DNA of 64,000 nt from assembly GCA_947624485.1 (NCBI GenBank), contig CANQKM010000009.1, forward strand, positions 1 through 64,000, read 5' to 3'. Shown in pieces: positions 14,281 through 22,890 of the stretch. A program made the position numbers and the translations under genes. The number at the start of each line of letters is the position of its first letter. Within the stretch, counting starts at the first letter, position 1. The notes beneath the pieces were generated by a model. It made no database searches. It was not told the origin of the DNA and saw nothing but the letters and a program-made list of their open reading frames with translations. The DNA comes from an uncultured Clostridia bacterium. GTDB lineage: Bacteria; Bacillota; Clostridia; UBA1381.

Positions 14281-14564
14281 ATAGGCTTGACCGAATAGAG
14301 AGGAATATCACAAAACGCGACACAGAAAACGAAAGCCAAAAAGAGCGGTCATTATTCACTATTAAGATTTTAGATGCAGTAGACGAAAAGGGAAACATAA
14401 AGATACCAAGCAGCTTTCTGCGGCAACATTTTATAAAAGACATGTTTGTGACCAAGAAAGATGTTTTTATGATGTGTCAGGCTGCAGATAATATCGATCG
14501 TATGCATGTGCAAGGGTTTGTGGAATCGTTAAGAGAAGCCAATTACATTGTTAAGATTACCTAA
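14277..14564 (+). CDS. Small unknown protein with near-leaderless start
   Basis: A 95-aa protein starting MDRLDRIERNITKRDTENES. The charged, helical N-terminus is followed by KILDAVDEKGNIKIPSSFLR and a C-terminal FVESLREANYIVKI. There is no recognisable family. The ATG lies only 16 bp past a TATAAT and has no Shine-Dalgarno site, so translation may be nearly leaderless; the longer TTG-start alternative is less likely. Codons are AT-rich compared with spoIIID next door. A small DNA-binding or remnant phage protein is possible. Confidence 0.45.
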   Translation: MDRLDRIERNITKRDTENESQKERSLFTIKILDAVDEKGNIKIPSSFLRQHFIKDMFVTKKDVFMMCQAADNIDRMHVQGFVESLREANYIVKIT

Positions 14565-14671
14565 TCAAATAAGCAGTTTGCCGGATGATAAAGCCACGGG
14601 CAGCAAATTCACACTGCCATACGGGCGGTTTTTTTATATCAACCAGGTATACGTTTTTGGTTATACAAACC

Positions 14672-14698
14672 GTAGGGGCGGCCAATGGTCGCCCCTAC
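14672..14698. repeat. Palindromic intergenic repeat
   Basis: GTAGGGGCG-gccaatggt-CGCCCCTAC, a perfect 9-bp-arm palindrome in the gap before spoIIID. Confidence 0.6.
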
Positions 14699-14707
14699 GA
14701 CTATATT

Positions 14708-14971
14708 TTACCCCCTCTTTGCCTTTTCACCGCGGTATTTTTCGCGTGTTGCCATACCTCCCCGTATATGGCGTTCTGCCTTATTCTGCTCGAGTACGCG
14801 CTGCGCCTCCTTATACAGCGCGGGATTGATTTTCGCGAGCCGTTCGTGGACGTCCTTATGCACCGTGGATTTGCTTATGTTAAAAACCTTCGCCGCCCTG
14901 CGCACGGTCGCGTTGTTCTCTATGATGTACTGCGCCGTTTCCACCGCGCGCGTTTCAATATAATTCTTCAT
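14708..14971 (-). CDS. spoIIID: Sporulation transcription factor SpoIIID
   Basis: An 87-aa DNA-binding regulator that acts in the mother cell after SigE activation. The sequence is highly characteristic: MKNYIETRAVETAQYII, the helix-turn-helix VRRAAKVFNISKSTVHKDV at about 23-41, INPALYKEAQRVLEQNKAER and the basic HIRGGMATREKYRG tail. Length equals the family norm. GGTGGGAT precedes the ATG. It is monocistronic here and indicates a spore-forming host. Confidence 0.97.
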   Translation of the reverse strand: MKNYIETRAVETAQYIIENNATVRRAAKVFNISKSTVHKDVHERLAKINPALYKEAQRVLEQNKAERHIRGGMATREKYRGEKAKRG

Positions 14972-15165
14972 TATCCCACCGACCTTTCTGTAAAATGTAT
15001 ATGACGCGGCGCGGCGATATATTCGGAGGGGACTTGCATAAATGATACGGGTTTGCGGCGTTTAACGGATATTGCGCTCCGGCAAATAATATTGTCTGTA
15101 CGCTCCGCGCGCGATGTGGTATACTTACAGTACGCGGAAGCATAATATATCGCGGGGTGACACGG

Positions 15166-16332
15166 TTGACTTCATTTCTCATAAAACGGTTCGTGAAAAA
15201 TTACGGCGACGTTTCGGATACGCGCGTGCGCGGCTCGTACGGGCTGCTCGCGGGCATTGCGGGCATTGTCTGCAATGTCCTTCTTTTCGCGTTCAAGCTG
15301 CTCGCCGGTATACTCGCCGGCTCGGTGTCGGTAATAGCCGACGCGGTGAACAACCTTTCCGACGCGTCAACCTGCGTGATGAGCTTTCTCGGCTTCAAGC
15401 TGTCGCAGCGTCCGGCTGACAGCGAACACCCCTACGGTCACGGACGGTACGAGTATATCGCCGGTATCATCGTCGCGGTTATGATCATAGTTATCGGCGT
15501 GGAGCTTCTGCGCGAGGGCGTCGGCAAAATCATACACCCGTCAGCCGTGAGCTTTTCCGCGCTGACGTTCGTGATACTTATCTGCTCGATACTCGTTAAG
15601 CTGTGGATGATGTTTTTTTACAGACGCATAGGCAGAACGATAAATTCCGAAACGCTTATCGCTACGTCAGCCGACAGCCGCAACGACGCGGTAAGCTCGC
15701 TCGCCGTACTTGCGGGCGCGGCTGTTTCAAAGGTGTGGGGCGTAACACTCGACGGCTGGATAGGTGTTGCCGTGTCGGTGTTCGTAATCGTGAGCGGCAT
15801 ACTCGCCGCGAAGGATACGCTTGATCCGGTGCTGGGCAGAGCGCCCGATCCGAAAACGGTCGCGGATATAAAGGAAAGGATAATGCGGTACGAGGGAGTT
15901 ATCGGCACGCACGACCTTATGGTGCATGATTACGGACCGGGCAGGCAGTTCGCGAGCGTGCATGTGGAAATGCCCGCCGACGGAGATCCGCTTGCCATGC
16001 ATGAGATAATAGATAAAATGGAGCGTGACTTCCTGGAAAAGGACGGTTTGCATATGGTGGTGCATTACGATCCGATACCGTCGAAAAATTCGGAAATGGG
16101 CAGCCTGCGCGAGTGGATTTGCGGCGAGATGAAAAAACTCGATGAAAGAATCACCGTCCACGACCTCGGCATGAACGGCAATACCGTGCGGCTCGACTGC
16201 GCCGTGCCGAAGGATATGGCGGAGAGTGACGAGAGCATAGAGGAATATATAAGGAATATCGTTAAAGTGAAATATCCCGACGCGCAGTGCGAAGTTAAAA
16301 TTGACCGGTCGTTCGCGGAAATTGCGAAGTGA
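15166..16332 (+). CDS. Cation diffusion facilitator (CDF) metal exporter
   Basis: A 388-aa membrane antiporter of the MMT1/FieF type for divalent metals. Six helices lie in the first ~215 residues. Metal-site elements are ADAVNNLSDAS on helix 2, HPYGHGRYEYI in the loop and TSADSRNDAVSS on helix 5. The cytoplasmic C-terminal domain (about 220-300, IGTHDLMVHDYGPGRQF) is followed by an extra ~80-residue extension with a second ferredoxin-like repeat. The start is probably TTG at 15166 after GGGGTGA; GTG at 15157 is possible. Metal specificity is not readable. Confidence 0.9.
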   Translation: MTSFLIKRFVKNYGDVSDTRVRGSYGLLAGIAGIVCNVLLFAFKLLAGILAGSVSVIADAVNNLSDASTCVMSFLGFKLSQRPADSEHPYGHGRYEYIAGIIVAVMIIVIGVELLREGVGKIIHPSAVSFSALTFVILICSILVKLWMMFFYRRIGRTINSETLIATSADSRNDAVSSLAVLAGAAVSKVWGVTLDGWIGVAVSVFVIVSGILAAKDTLDPVLGRAPDPKTVADIKERIMRYEGVIGTHDLMVHDYGPGRQFASVHVEMPADGDPLAMHEIIDKMERDFLEKDGLHMVVHYDPIPSKNSEMGSLREWICGEMKKLDERITVHDLGMNGNTVRLDCAVPKDMAESDESIEEYIRNIVKVKYPDAQCEVKIDRSFAEIAK

Positions 16333-16348
16333 CGGGGACAGTAAAGTT

Positions 16349-16380
16349 GGGGACACTAAAATTTTAGTGTCCCTGTTTTT
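16349..16380 (+). terminator. Terminator after the CDF gene
   Basis: A perfect palindrome (GGGACACTAAAA / TTTTAGTGTCCC) followed by T5. Confidence 0.85.
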
Positions 16381-16502
16381 GTGTGCGGAATATGCAGGGG
16401 CGACGCTTTACTACGGCGTTTGTTGCTGCGCAACACGCCTACAACACGCAAAGCGTCGTTCACCTCAAGGGGAAGCCTTGTAGTGAGCGGAACATTTCGT
16501 GA

Positions 16503-16612
16503 GCCTCTCCTTGAGGAGAGGTGGCATCGCGAAGCGATGACGGAGAGGTGGCAATAAATTTGGACAACCACCTCTCAGTCGCCTACGGCGACAGCTCCCC
16601 TCAAGGGGAGCC
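16503..16612 (+). repeat. Palindromic intergenic repeat family, copy 1
   Basis: About 110 bp. It begins GCCTCTCCTTGAGGAGAGG, has a variable core hairpin (ATCGCgaaGCGAT), then GACGGAGAGGTGG, an AT-rich centre, CCACCTCTCAGTCGCC and CTCCCCTCAAGGGGAGCC. It folds into one long hairpin with side hairpins. Related copies are at 36248, 46565 and 55728. Confidence 0.85.
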
Positions 16613-16652
16613 TCACGCATAAGTTGCCGAAAAAGAAACAAAAATTCAGAAA

Positions 16653-16765
16653 AAGTATTGACAAAAGATACAAAGTGTGGTATAATATCTGTAAAAGATA
16701 CGAAAAGTCATGTCACACCGTTAAAAGCGCGCGGAGCTTATCCGAAGAAATACAGTGACGGGAAT
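16653..16765 (+). repeat. Promoter-leader repeat, copy 2
   Basis: Counterpart of 11812-11925, with an exact TTGACA-17-TATAAT promoter at 16658-16686. The leader shares ATATCTGTAAAAGAT, GTTAAAA and TTATCCGAA. Confidence 0.7.
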
Positions 16766-16809
16766 GCGGCGCGGCTTTTGTATCAAAACAGCGGAAAGGG
16801 GTGAACTGT

Positions 16810-17538
16810 TTGGTTCAACTCGACTTCAGCGCCTTCAAGCCCACTACCTTACTCAGCAAGTGGTGGCAGATCGCGGCGCAGCATTTTAAGCTCCTGCAGG
16901 ACGCCCACAACGCGCTTGACGATCGTCTTACGGACGAGAGCGCGGCGCGTGAAGCTGACAAGCGGGAGCTTCTCAGCCGTCAGGGGGAGGAGACGGCGCA
17001 GAGGAAGCAGGCGGACAGCGAGCTCGAAGAAAAGCTCACGTTAAAAATTTCGGACGAGACGCAGCTCCGCGCTGACGCGGACGACGCTCTTACCGAGCAG
17101 ATCCGCGCGGCGAAGGCGGATTTTTTGAACAGGATAAACGCGGAGACGGCGGCGCGCTCGGCCGAGGACACACGGCTCGATGGCGAAATATCACTGCTCA
17201 AGGCCGCGTCCCACACTCACGCGAATTCCGAGGTTTTGGGGGATATTACCGCGGAGGACGTATACAGGTGGAACGAGTCGGCGGACGAAAAGCTCGAAAA
17301 CACGGCGTTTCTGGACTACCTCGACAGCGTGTGCGCGGACATTTCAAGAAAAATCGGCGAGCTTTACACGCTCGGCGGCGTATGCGTGTACGACGGCGGT
17401 CTGTACGGCGAAATGTACGAGGGCGCTTCGCTCGACGGCGGAGACGACAATGATACGGAGCGTACCGTTGTCGATTTCGGCGGCTTCGACGACACGGCGC
17501 CGAATACGGTTACAATCGACGGCGGAGTGTACGCCTGA
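16810..17538 (+). CDS. Coiled-coil phage-fibre-like protein
   Basis: A 242-aa protein. Residues about 30-135 are a continuous coiled coil rich in Glu, Ala, Arg and Asp (SAAREADKRELLSRQGEET, RINAETAARSAEDTRLDGE), the style of phage tail fibres and neck whiskers. The HTHANSEVLGDITAEDVYRW motif that follows recurs in tail proteins. The C-terminal third is Gly/Asp-rich. The likely start is TTG at 16810 with GGAAAGGGG upstream; GTG at 16801 is the alternative. It is driven by the second copy of the promoter-leader repeat found before the 11986 fibre pair, suggesting shared regulation. Confidence 0.65.
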   Translation: MVQLDFSAFKPTTLLSKWWQIAAQHFKLLQDAHNALDDRLTDESAAREADKRELLSRQGEETAQRKQADSELEEKLTLKISDETQLRADADDALTEQIRAAKADFLNRINAETAARSAEDTRLDGEISLLKAASHTHANSEVLGDITAEDVYRWNESADEKLENTAFLDYLDSVCADISRKIGELYTLGGVCVYDGGLYGEMYEGASLDGGDDNDTERTVVDFGGFDDTAPNTVTIDGGVYA

Positions 17539-17555
17539 CGGCTCAATAACGAAAG

Positions 17556-17592
17556 CGCGAAGGGATACCCATAATATCCCTTTGCGTTTTTT
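17556..17592 (+). terminator. Terminator after the coiled-coil gene
   Basis: CGCGAAGGGATA / TATCCCTTTGCG stem plus T7. Confidence 0.85.
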
Positions 17593-17603
17593 TGCCGTCA
17601 CGC

Positions 17604-17632
17604 TTGATTTTTCCGCTCAAACGTGGTAATAT
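17604..17632 (+). promoter_or_regulatory. Promoter of the DUF1858/HMA operon
   Basis: -35 TTGATT, 17-bp spacer, -10 TAATAT. Confidence 0.6.
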
Positions 17633-17667
17633 ATAATGCGGAAATAATCAGAACGGAGGAATGAGTT

Positions 17668-17877
17668 ATGGAGATAACAAAGGATACAACAATGGGCGAA
17701 ATGCTCGATTATGACGGCGGAATAGCGTATATACTGATGCAGTCGGGTATGCACTGCGTGGGCTGCCCATCGTCGATAGGCGAGACGCTCGAGGAGGCGT
17801 GCGTTGTCCACGGTCTGGACTGCAACGCCGTACTCGCGCAGATCACGGAGTATCTCGCGTCAAAAAAGGAGGCGTAA
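17668..17877 (+). CDS. DUF1858 domain protein
   Basis: A 69-aa protein consisting of one DUF1858 domain: MEITKDTTMGEMLDYDGGIA, then MQSGMHCVGCPSS with the conserved Cys pair (CVGC), then SIGETLEEACVVHGLD. The same domain occurs at the N-terminus of ScdA-type iron-sulfur repair proteins and hybrid-cluster-associated proteins. An HMA-domain gene begins 3 bp downstream, so this is a two-gene operon. A thiol, Fe-S or metal role is plausible. Confidence 0.88.
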   Translation: MEITKDTTMGEMLDYDGGIAYILMQSGMHCVGCPSSIGETLEEACVVHGLDCNAVLAQITEYLASKKEA

Positions 17878-17880
17878 ATC

Positions 17881-18135
17881 ATGGTTAAGACAATCGCAAA
17901 GGTTGAGGGTATGATGTGCGCCCACTGCGAGGCTCACACGAACGAGGCGGTCCGTGCGGCGTTCGACGTTAAGGACGTGACCTCGTCCGCGAAAAAGGGC
18001 GAGACGGTTATCGTTTCCGAAAACGAGATCGACGGCGCGAAGCTTACCGACGTTATTGCCGAGGCGGGCTACAAGGTTACGGGCGTTACGTCCGAGCCGT
18101 ACAAGAAAGGTCTTTTCGGCAAATTCGGAAAATAA
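17881..18135 (+). CDS. Heavy-metal-associated (HMA) domain protein, CopZ-like
   Basis: An 84-aa ferredoxin-like metal-binding protein. The metal motif is GMMCAHCEAHTNEAV near residues 10-24 (MxCxxC). The family fold follows, with a C-terminal GLFGKFGK extension. Proteins of this kind carry Cu(I) or Zn to exporters. It is translated with DUF1858, and no P-type ATPase is close by. Metal identity is inferred from family only. Confidence 0.88.
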   Translation: MVKTIAKVEGMMCAHCEAHTNEAVRAAFDVKDVTSSAKKGETVIVSENEIDGAKLTDVIAEAGYKVTGVTSEPYKKGLFGKFGK

Positions 18136-18342
18136 TCGCGGTGAAAATATGCATAAATTGGACGTATCTGACGATACGTTCTTTTTTTGTGCAAAAAATT
18201 TGAAATATCGGTCATATTTTTGTATTTGCCGGAATATATTTAATGTAAAGGTAAAATTTTACCGTCAAATGAAAAAGAGTTCGGCTGCAGCGAACGTCAA
18301 AACAAAATCCACAAAAGTAAAAAAAAGAAGGAAGTGACTGTT

Positions 18343-20688
18343 ATGAGTGAAAATGAAAACAACATTTATCAGGACGATTTTGATCTGCCCGAAAGCACCG
18401 CGGACGAGCCTGAAAAACAGCCGTACGAATATGATGCGGGCATGTCCGACAGCGGGAGCAATAAGCCTCCGAAGGGCGGCGGCGAACCGACGGGCGGCGG
18501 CAAATCGAAGGGCGGCAGCGAACCGACGGGTGACAGTGAACCGACGGGTGAGGAAAAAAAACCACCCGCCTTAATCGATCAGATATATCATGCAATAAAC
18601 GAGGTAATAGGCGGAACAAACAAGGATCAAATGTTCTGCATGATGTCTCCGGGTACAACGCTAAATCCTTCGGATTACCAATACGACACCAAAGGCGAAA
18701 AGCCGTTGACGGTTGCGGCAAACGAATCGAGGCTCGTAAACAAGCTTTTCGATCCGTGCCACGTCACGGGCAGCGACAACGGACGCTCGCTCCCGACGCA
18801 GTTTTTATCTGCTCTGAATGTGCTTACCCCGAGGCTCAACCCTAAGCTTGCGAATGCGAAAAACATCCTGCGCTCAATGCTTATGATGAAAATAAAGTAT
18901 GAGTTTGAGGACGGTCCCGTAGAGGCGACATTCCAAAAGATATTCTACCGTCTGTATGATGAATGGGTGGAGGAAAAGCGCAAATGGGCGCAGGTGCAGA
19001 GCAACAAAAAAGCCGAAATAAGAGCCAAACATACAGGCAATACGGATGAAGACAAGAAGAAGATAGAGGAGGAGTATCTGGAGTGGTATCAGATTGAGGC
19101 GGAGCCTTATCTGCTCGCGGTCGAGGCGAAGCTCGGCAAGGTACTCGGCTTGTTTTCCATAGACGATATGCAGATCATAGAGGGGGTATTAAACAGCAGC
19201 GTAGGTTCGGAGCTTTACGAGGCGAAAACATCCGTCTTAAACGCGAAGAGATACAATCCCGACGGCGGCGTTACATACCCCGTCACGCTTACGCCGTCCG
19301 ACTGGCCCAAGCTTCTTGACAGTAATTTTGCCGCCGTTGATTTGCTTGATACGCCCGACGCGCTCATGCAGAAGTACAGAACGCTCTCGGCGCGCCGTCT
19401 GTCGCTTGCGAGCCAAATTGAGAGGTTTAAGGAGCTTGACATAAGCGAAAATCTTCCGAAGGACTTAACTGGCTTTAATACGGCAAAAGAAAAATACGAT
19501 CAGCATTTCAACGGCTTGATAGAATCATACGGCAAAGGTACAGTAGCTCTGGCAAAAACAATAATCGGCTTCTTTAAAAGTGAAGAAGGGAGTCTTGATT
19601 TTGTATACAAGATGCTGTGTGACAAAGCAAACAGCGAGAACAGTAAGTCCGAAAGCATTGATTTAAACAAGTTAAAAGCCCTTATGCAAGCATCATCTGA
19701 GGCACAGAAGGATTTTGTAAATGCGGCGAAGGCGCTTGCCGATAAGGGAAAGGATATAATCGCCGATAAAGCGATGAAATTTTCGGATGTTCTTATCCCT
19801 CTTGTCAAGGAGCTTGACGACGTCAACAGACAAATCGAGGATATTCAGACGAGGGTACAGCGTTCTGTTTTGATGAGAAGCGAATCGACGGATCTTACGG
19901 CTCGGGCAGCCGAAAACGAATTTATGGAGGTCATTATAAGCACAAACGCATCCTCCACAGTGTCAAACAGTTCATTGTCATCGAGCGCGTCAGAGTCAAA
20001 CCGCGGCGTTTCGTTCCTGCTCGGCGGTTACAGCGATTCCGCATCAAATGCTATGTCCGACGTTTCCGCTTTCAGCGAATCCAAAGACACCAAAATAGAT
20101 ATAGGATTTCACGTGACAAAGGTGGACATTTCGCGCGCATGGTTTAATCCGGGAGTGTTCAAGCTGAGCAATGATATGTTTAACATTGCGGGAAAGCGTA
20201 TTTCGTATAATCCCAAGGAACATGATGACGAGATGACCGAGAGTGCAATACTGGACGAAATGAACAAGTGTATCTTCCCGTGCTTCCCCGCCGCATTTGT
20301 AATCGCGAAGGACGTTACGATACAGTTGACCAACGAGAAATTGAGCACCGGTACGGTACGCAATGTCATACAGGAGCAGATCGCAAAGGGCGGCGGCGTG
20401 TTCTGCTTCAGCGGAAGTTCGGCTTCGTCGTCCTCGTCGGAGACAAGCTCCGCAAAGGTACAACAAACAAGCGAAGGTATTACGATAAAATTCCCCGGAC
20501 CGCAGATCTTGGGATATTACCTTGAAAAAACGCCTCCCGATGAGAGCCGTTACCTCACTTCGGGAAAATCGGAGGGTGATATTTCAAAGGACGATATGTC
20601 AGTCGAGGAGTTTATTGAGTCATGCAAGCAGATGATGGAAACACTGCAGCAATCACGAGAGAACTTGAAGGGAGGAACAGTATTATGA
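18343..20688 (+). CDS. Large unknown protein coupled to an endolysin-like amidase
   Basis: A 781-aa cytosolic-looking protein without signal or membrane helices. Residues 1-75 are acidic, then Gly/Lys/Thr/Pro-repetitive (GGGEPTGGGKSKGGSEPTG). Residues 80-540 are mostly helical with coiled-coil segments. A Ser-rich stretch (STVSNSSLSSSASESN, about 535-555) separates a C-terminal beta-rich part with another Ser run (SGSSASSSSSETSS). GAAGGAAGTGA fits the ATG at 18343. Its stop overlaps the ATG of an amidase that also lacks a signal peptide. I recognise no family. A structural or effector protein of a phage-like particle, released by the lysin, is one inference. Confidence 0.75.
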   Translation: MSENENNIYQDDFDLPESTADEPEKQPYEYDAGMSDSGSNKPPKGGGEPTGGGKSKGGSEPTGDSEPTGEEKKPPALIDQIYHAINEVIGGTNKDQMFCMMSPGTTLNPSDYQYDTKGEKPLTVAANESRLVNKLFDPCHVTGSDNGRSLPTQFLSALNVLTPRLNPKLANAKNILRSMLMMKIKYEFEDGPVEATFQKIFYRLYDEWVEEKRKWAQVQSNKKAEIRAKHTGNTDEDKKKIEEEYLEWYQIEAEPYLLAVEAKLGKVLGLFSIDDMQIIEGVLNSSVGSELYEAKTSVLNAKRYNPDGGVTYPVTLTPSDWPKLLDSNFAAVDLLDTPDALMQKYRTLSARRLSLASQIERFKELDISENLPKDLTGFNTAKEKYDQHFNGLIESYGKGTVALAKTIIGFFKSEEGSLDFVYKMLCDKANSENSKSESIDLNKLKALMQASSEAQKDFVNAAKALADKGKDIIADKAMKFSDVLIPLVKELDDVNRQIEDIQTRVQRSVLMRSESTDLTARAAENEFMEVIISTNASSTVSNSSLSSSASESNRGVSFLLGGYSDSASNAMSDVSAFSESKDTKIDIGFHVTKVDISRAWFNPGVFKLSNDMFNIAGKRISYNPKEHDDEMTESAILDEMNKCIFPCFPAAFVIAKDVTIQLTNEKLSTGTVRNVIQEQIAKGGGVFCFSGSSASSSSSETSSAKVQQTSEGITIKFPGPQILGYYLEKTPPDESRYLTSGKSEGDISKDDMSVEEFIESCKQMMETLQQSRENLKGGTVL

Positions 20689-21443
20689 AGATAGGAGTTA
20701 ACTGCGGTCATACGGTCAGCGGTCAGCCCGGGTGCGGCGCGGTCGGACTGATAGATGAGTCGGTTGAGACACGTGCTGTCGGCAAGCGCCTTATAGAAAT
20801 TTTGAAAAAAGCAGGTCACACCGTCGCAGACTGCACGAACGATCACGCGAAAAGCACGAGTGAAAACCTTGCTGAGATAGTGCGTATGGCAAACGCACAG
20901 CCGCTCGATTTGTTCGTGTCGATACACTTTAATTCGGGCGGCGGCAAAGGCAGCGAGGTGTATACATACGGGTGTCAGCACCACGCGGAAGCGGTCGCGG
21001 CATGTGAGAAGCTCCACGCGCTCGGATTTGTAAATCGCGGCGTAAAGGACGGATCGGATCTGTACGTTATACACAGAACGGCAGCAAAGTCAATGCTTGT
21101 CGAGGTGTGTTTCGTCGATACGGCGTCGGACGTGGATTTGTACCACAAGCTCGGCGCGCAGCGCGTTGCCGAAGCAATCGCCGAAGCAATTACGGGCGGA
21201 CACAGTGAAGGAGGCGGCGAGATGACGCAGACGCAGTACGAGGAGCTTAAAAAGGAGATAAACGGACTGAAGCCTATGATTTACGATTATATGGACGACA
21301 ATATGCCGTCATGGGCAAAGCCGACGGTGCAAAAGCTCCTGGATAAGGGGATCTTCGCCGGCGGGAGCGACGGCAGGCTCGGTCTGACGGATGAAATGCT
21401 CCGCATATTTGTCATAAACGACAGGGCGGGACTGTACGGCTGA
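20685..21443 (+). CDS. N-acetylmuramoyl-L-alanine amidase, endolysin-type
   Basis: A 252-aa cell-wall hydrolase. The Amidase_3 domain spans about 1-175, with zinc ligands His in NCGHT, Glu in LIDESVE and His in SIHFNSG, and the catalytic Glu in MLVEVCFVD. The C-terminal ~60 residues (PSWAKPTVQKLLDKGIFAGG) form a helical SLH-like repeat common in clostridial phage endolysins. There is no signal peptide, as in lysins needing a holin or cell death for release. The ATG overlaps the upstream stop (ATGA), so it is translated with the 781-aa protein. No holin is visible nearby. Confidence 0.9.
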   Translation: MKIGVNCGHTVSGQPGCGAVGLIDESVETRAVGKRLIEILKKAGHTVADCTNDHAKSTSENLAEIVRMANAQPLDLFVSIHFNSGGGKGSEVYTYGCQHHAEAVAACEKLHALGFVNRGVKDGSDLYVIHRTAAKSMLVEVCFVDTASDVDLYHKLGAQRVAEAIAEAITGGHSEGGGEMTQTQYEELKKEINGLKPMIYDYMDDNMPSWAKPTVQKLLDKGIFAGGSDGRLGLTDEMLRIFVINDRAGLYG

Positions 21444-21455
21444 TAAGCAAGCATG

Positions 21456-21495
21456 AAAAAAGTCACCTTAAACATTCGTTTAAGGTGACTTTTTT
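21456..21495. terminator. Bidirectional terminator after the amidase
   Basis: AAAAAAGTCACCTTAAAC / GTTTAAGGTGACTTTTTT, a near-perfect 18-bp stem with A and T runs. Confidence 0.9.
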
Positions 21496-21539
21496 GGTAC
21501 GCGATCAGGGGCTCGAACCCTGGACACCCTGATTAAGAG
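21495..21539 (-). repeat. Distal att repeat (partial tRNA-Lys)
   Basis: 45 bp identical to 22931-22975, the 3' end of tRNA-Lys(CTT). The 5' half of a tRNA is absent, so it is not a gene. Confidence 0.88.
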
Positions 21540-21593
21540 GGCGCGAGATTGCTTTTTGTCCAAATTTGTCTGGTGTTATGTAGGTTTATGCTT

Positions 21594-22328
21594 TTATTTT
21601 TTCAGCACTCTTGCCTCGGCTAAACAAGGTCCATGACTACCACTACTATTACTTTCAAGCGCAGCGCTTATTTTAAGCACGTTTACATCGGAAATGTCAA
21701 CCTTGACATCGGTTGACTTTAATCCTTCTGAAATAATTGGAGAGGTATAGAGTAATTCGCCGTCGCCGTAAACCTTAATAGATGCGATACCGCCAACAAT
21801 ATCATCATAATATGCCGCTATAATTCCTTCAAGGCTTTTATATTGACCATTCAGCAAATACGAAACATCGGCATAACGTTCTCCATTTTCATCTCCACTG
21901 TATTCATCAATATAAAAATACAATCCCCTGTCATAGTTTACACCGTCCTTCATTTTATACGAGGAGAATGGGCTGACCTTGTTATCATTATCGGATAAAT
22001 TTGTGTCAAAAACACTCATCTGGTCGAGCCAATCATAGTCGCGCTCACCTATTATAACACTGCTTGTTTCCCCGTCCCAATCAACTTCTTTACCGAAAGC
22101 GTCGGCAACGGCTCGTACCGGAAGGTAAGTCGTACCGTTTGAAACAAACGGTTCAACCGTATCACCATTCGGGTCTTTCGGGTCTAATAATAATCCGTCT
22201 ATATAAATTTTGACGTTATTATATGCCGCTTCAATCATTTCCGAACCCGTTTTCGCGTAGGCCATACCACTTACCGCAAATATTGCCGTTGTCACTCCAA
22301 CAATAAATCCCTTTACTTCTTTTTTCAT
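21594..22328 (-). CDS. Secreted stalk-domain protein with NPCBM-like C-terminus
   Basis: A 244-aa exported protein. Signal peptide at about 1-25 (MKKEVKGFIVGVTTAIFAVS, then GMAYA). A copper-amine-oxidase N-terminal/stalk domain lies at about 38-95 (VKIYIDGLLLDP, GTTYLPVRAVADAFGKEVDW). A C-terminal beta-sandwich at about 100-240 resembles NPCBM carbohydrate-binding modules (LNGQYKSLEGIIA, SIKVYGDGELLYTSPII). It lies within the tRNA-Lys insert, divergent from an XRE gene. A surface glycan-binding role is inferred. Confidence 0.8.
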   Translation of the reverse strand: MKKEVKGFIVGVTTAIFAVSGMAYAKTGSEMIEAAYNNVKIYIDGLLLDPKDPNGDTVEPFVSNGTTYLPVRAVADAFGKEVDWDGETSSVIIGERDYDWLDQMSVFDTNLSDNDNKVSPFSSYKMKDGVNYDRGLYFYIDEYSGDENGERYADVSYLLNGQYKSLEGIIAAYYDDIVGGIASIKVYGDGELLYTSPIISEGLKSTDVKVDISDVNVLKISAALESNSSGSHGPCLAEARVLKK

Positions 22329-22398
22329 TTTTAGTCCTCCTTAATAATATATTTTTCTTGAAATAGGTAATATATCTATTCTAATTATACTATATATT

Positions 22399-22428
22399 TT
22401 TAGTAAAATCAACCTAAATATTACTAAA
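22399..22428. promoter_or_regulatory. Inverted-repeat operator candidate
   Basis: TTTAGTAA / TTACTAAA with a 14-bp spacer, in the 200-bp AT-rich divergent gap between the stalk gene and the XRE gene. Likely control region for both. Confidence 0.5.
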
Positions 22429-22530
22429 TTGAAGATTTTTTTGCTATTTATTCTATAAAATTCAAGTTATAGGCAATTAAGATTTATACTATAATAATGT
22501 AATAAAAGATATAAAAGAGGTTTGAACTTT

Positions 22531-22881
22531 ATGGATAATAATAAACAAGAGTTAAATCCTTCAATATTTAAAATCGGTCAGCGAATACAAAAATATCGTT
22601 TACAGCATAATTTTACGCAGGAGCAGTTAGCCGAAGCGATAAATGTATCTCAAAAGCATTTGTCGAGAATTGAAAACGGCTATCACAATCCGCGTTTTGA
22701 CATGGTAATCCAAATAGCAAACGCGCTTAATGTTCCCATTGATGTTTTCGCCCGCGATATGCCGGATGATGATGTTGATGTTTTTATTGCAAGTATTCGT
22801 TCCGATGTTGAGAGCATGAACAGCAGCCAGTTGAATTTTTTGAAAAAAATAATTGGTTTGATATTGGAAACAGATATATAA
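22531..22881 (+). CDS. XRE-family regulator of the tRNA-Lys insert
   Basis: A 116-aa protein with an N-terminal extension of ~13 residues, then the helix-turn-helix at about 14-70 (GQRIQKYRLQHNFTQEQLAE, SQKHLSRIENGYHNPRFDMV) and an acidic helical C-terminus. The ATG at 22531 follows AAGAGG; a TTG 9 bp earlier is less likely. It is divergent from the stalk gene, with an inverted repeat between them. Confidence 0.88.
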   Translation: MDNNKQELNPSIFKIGQRIQKYRLQHNFTQEQLAEAINVSQKHLSRIENGYHNPRFDMVIQIANALNVPIDVFARDMPDDDVDVFIASIRSDVESMNSSQLNFLKKIIGLILETDI

Positions 22882-22890
22882 ACAGATAGC

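Noticed and set aside
21495-21539. Second tRNA-Lys gene
   Set aside because: Only the 3' 45 nt are present; D-arm and 5' acceptor strand are missing. It is an att repeat.
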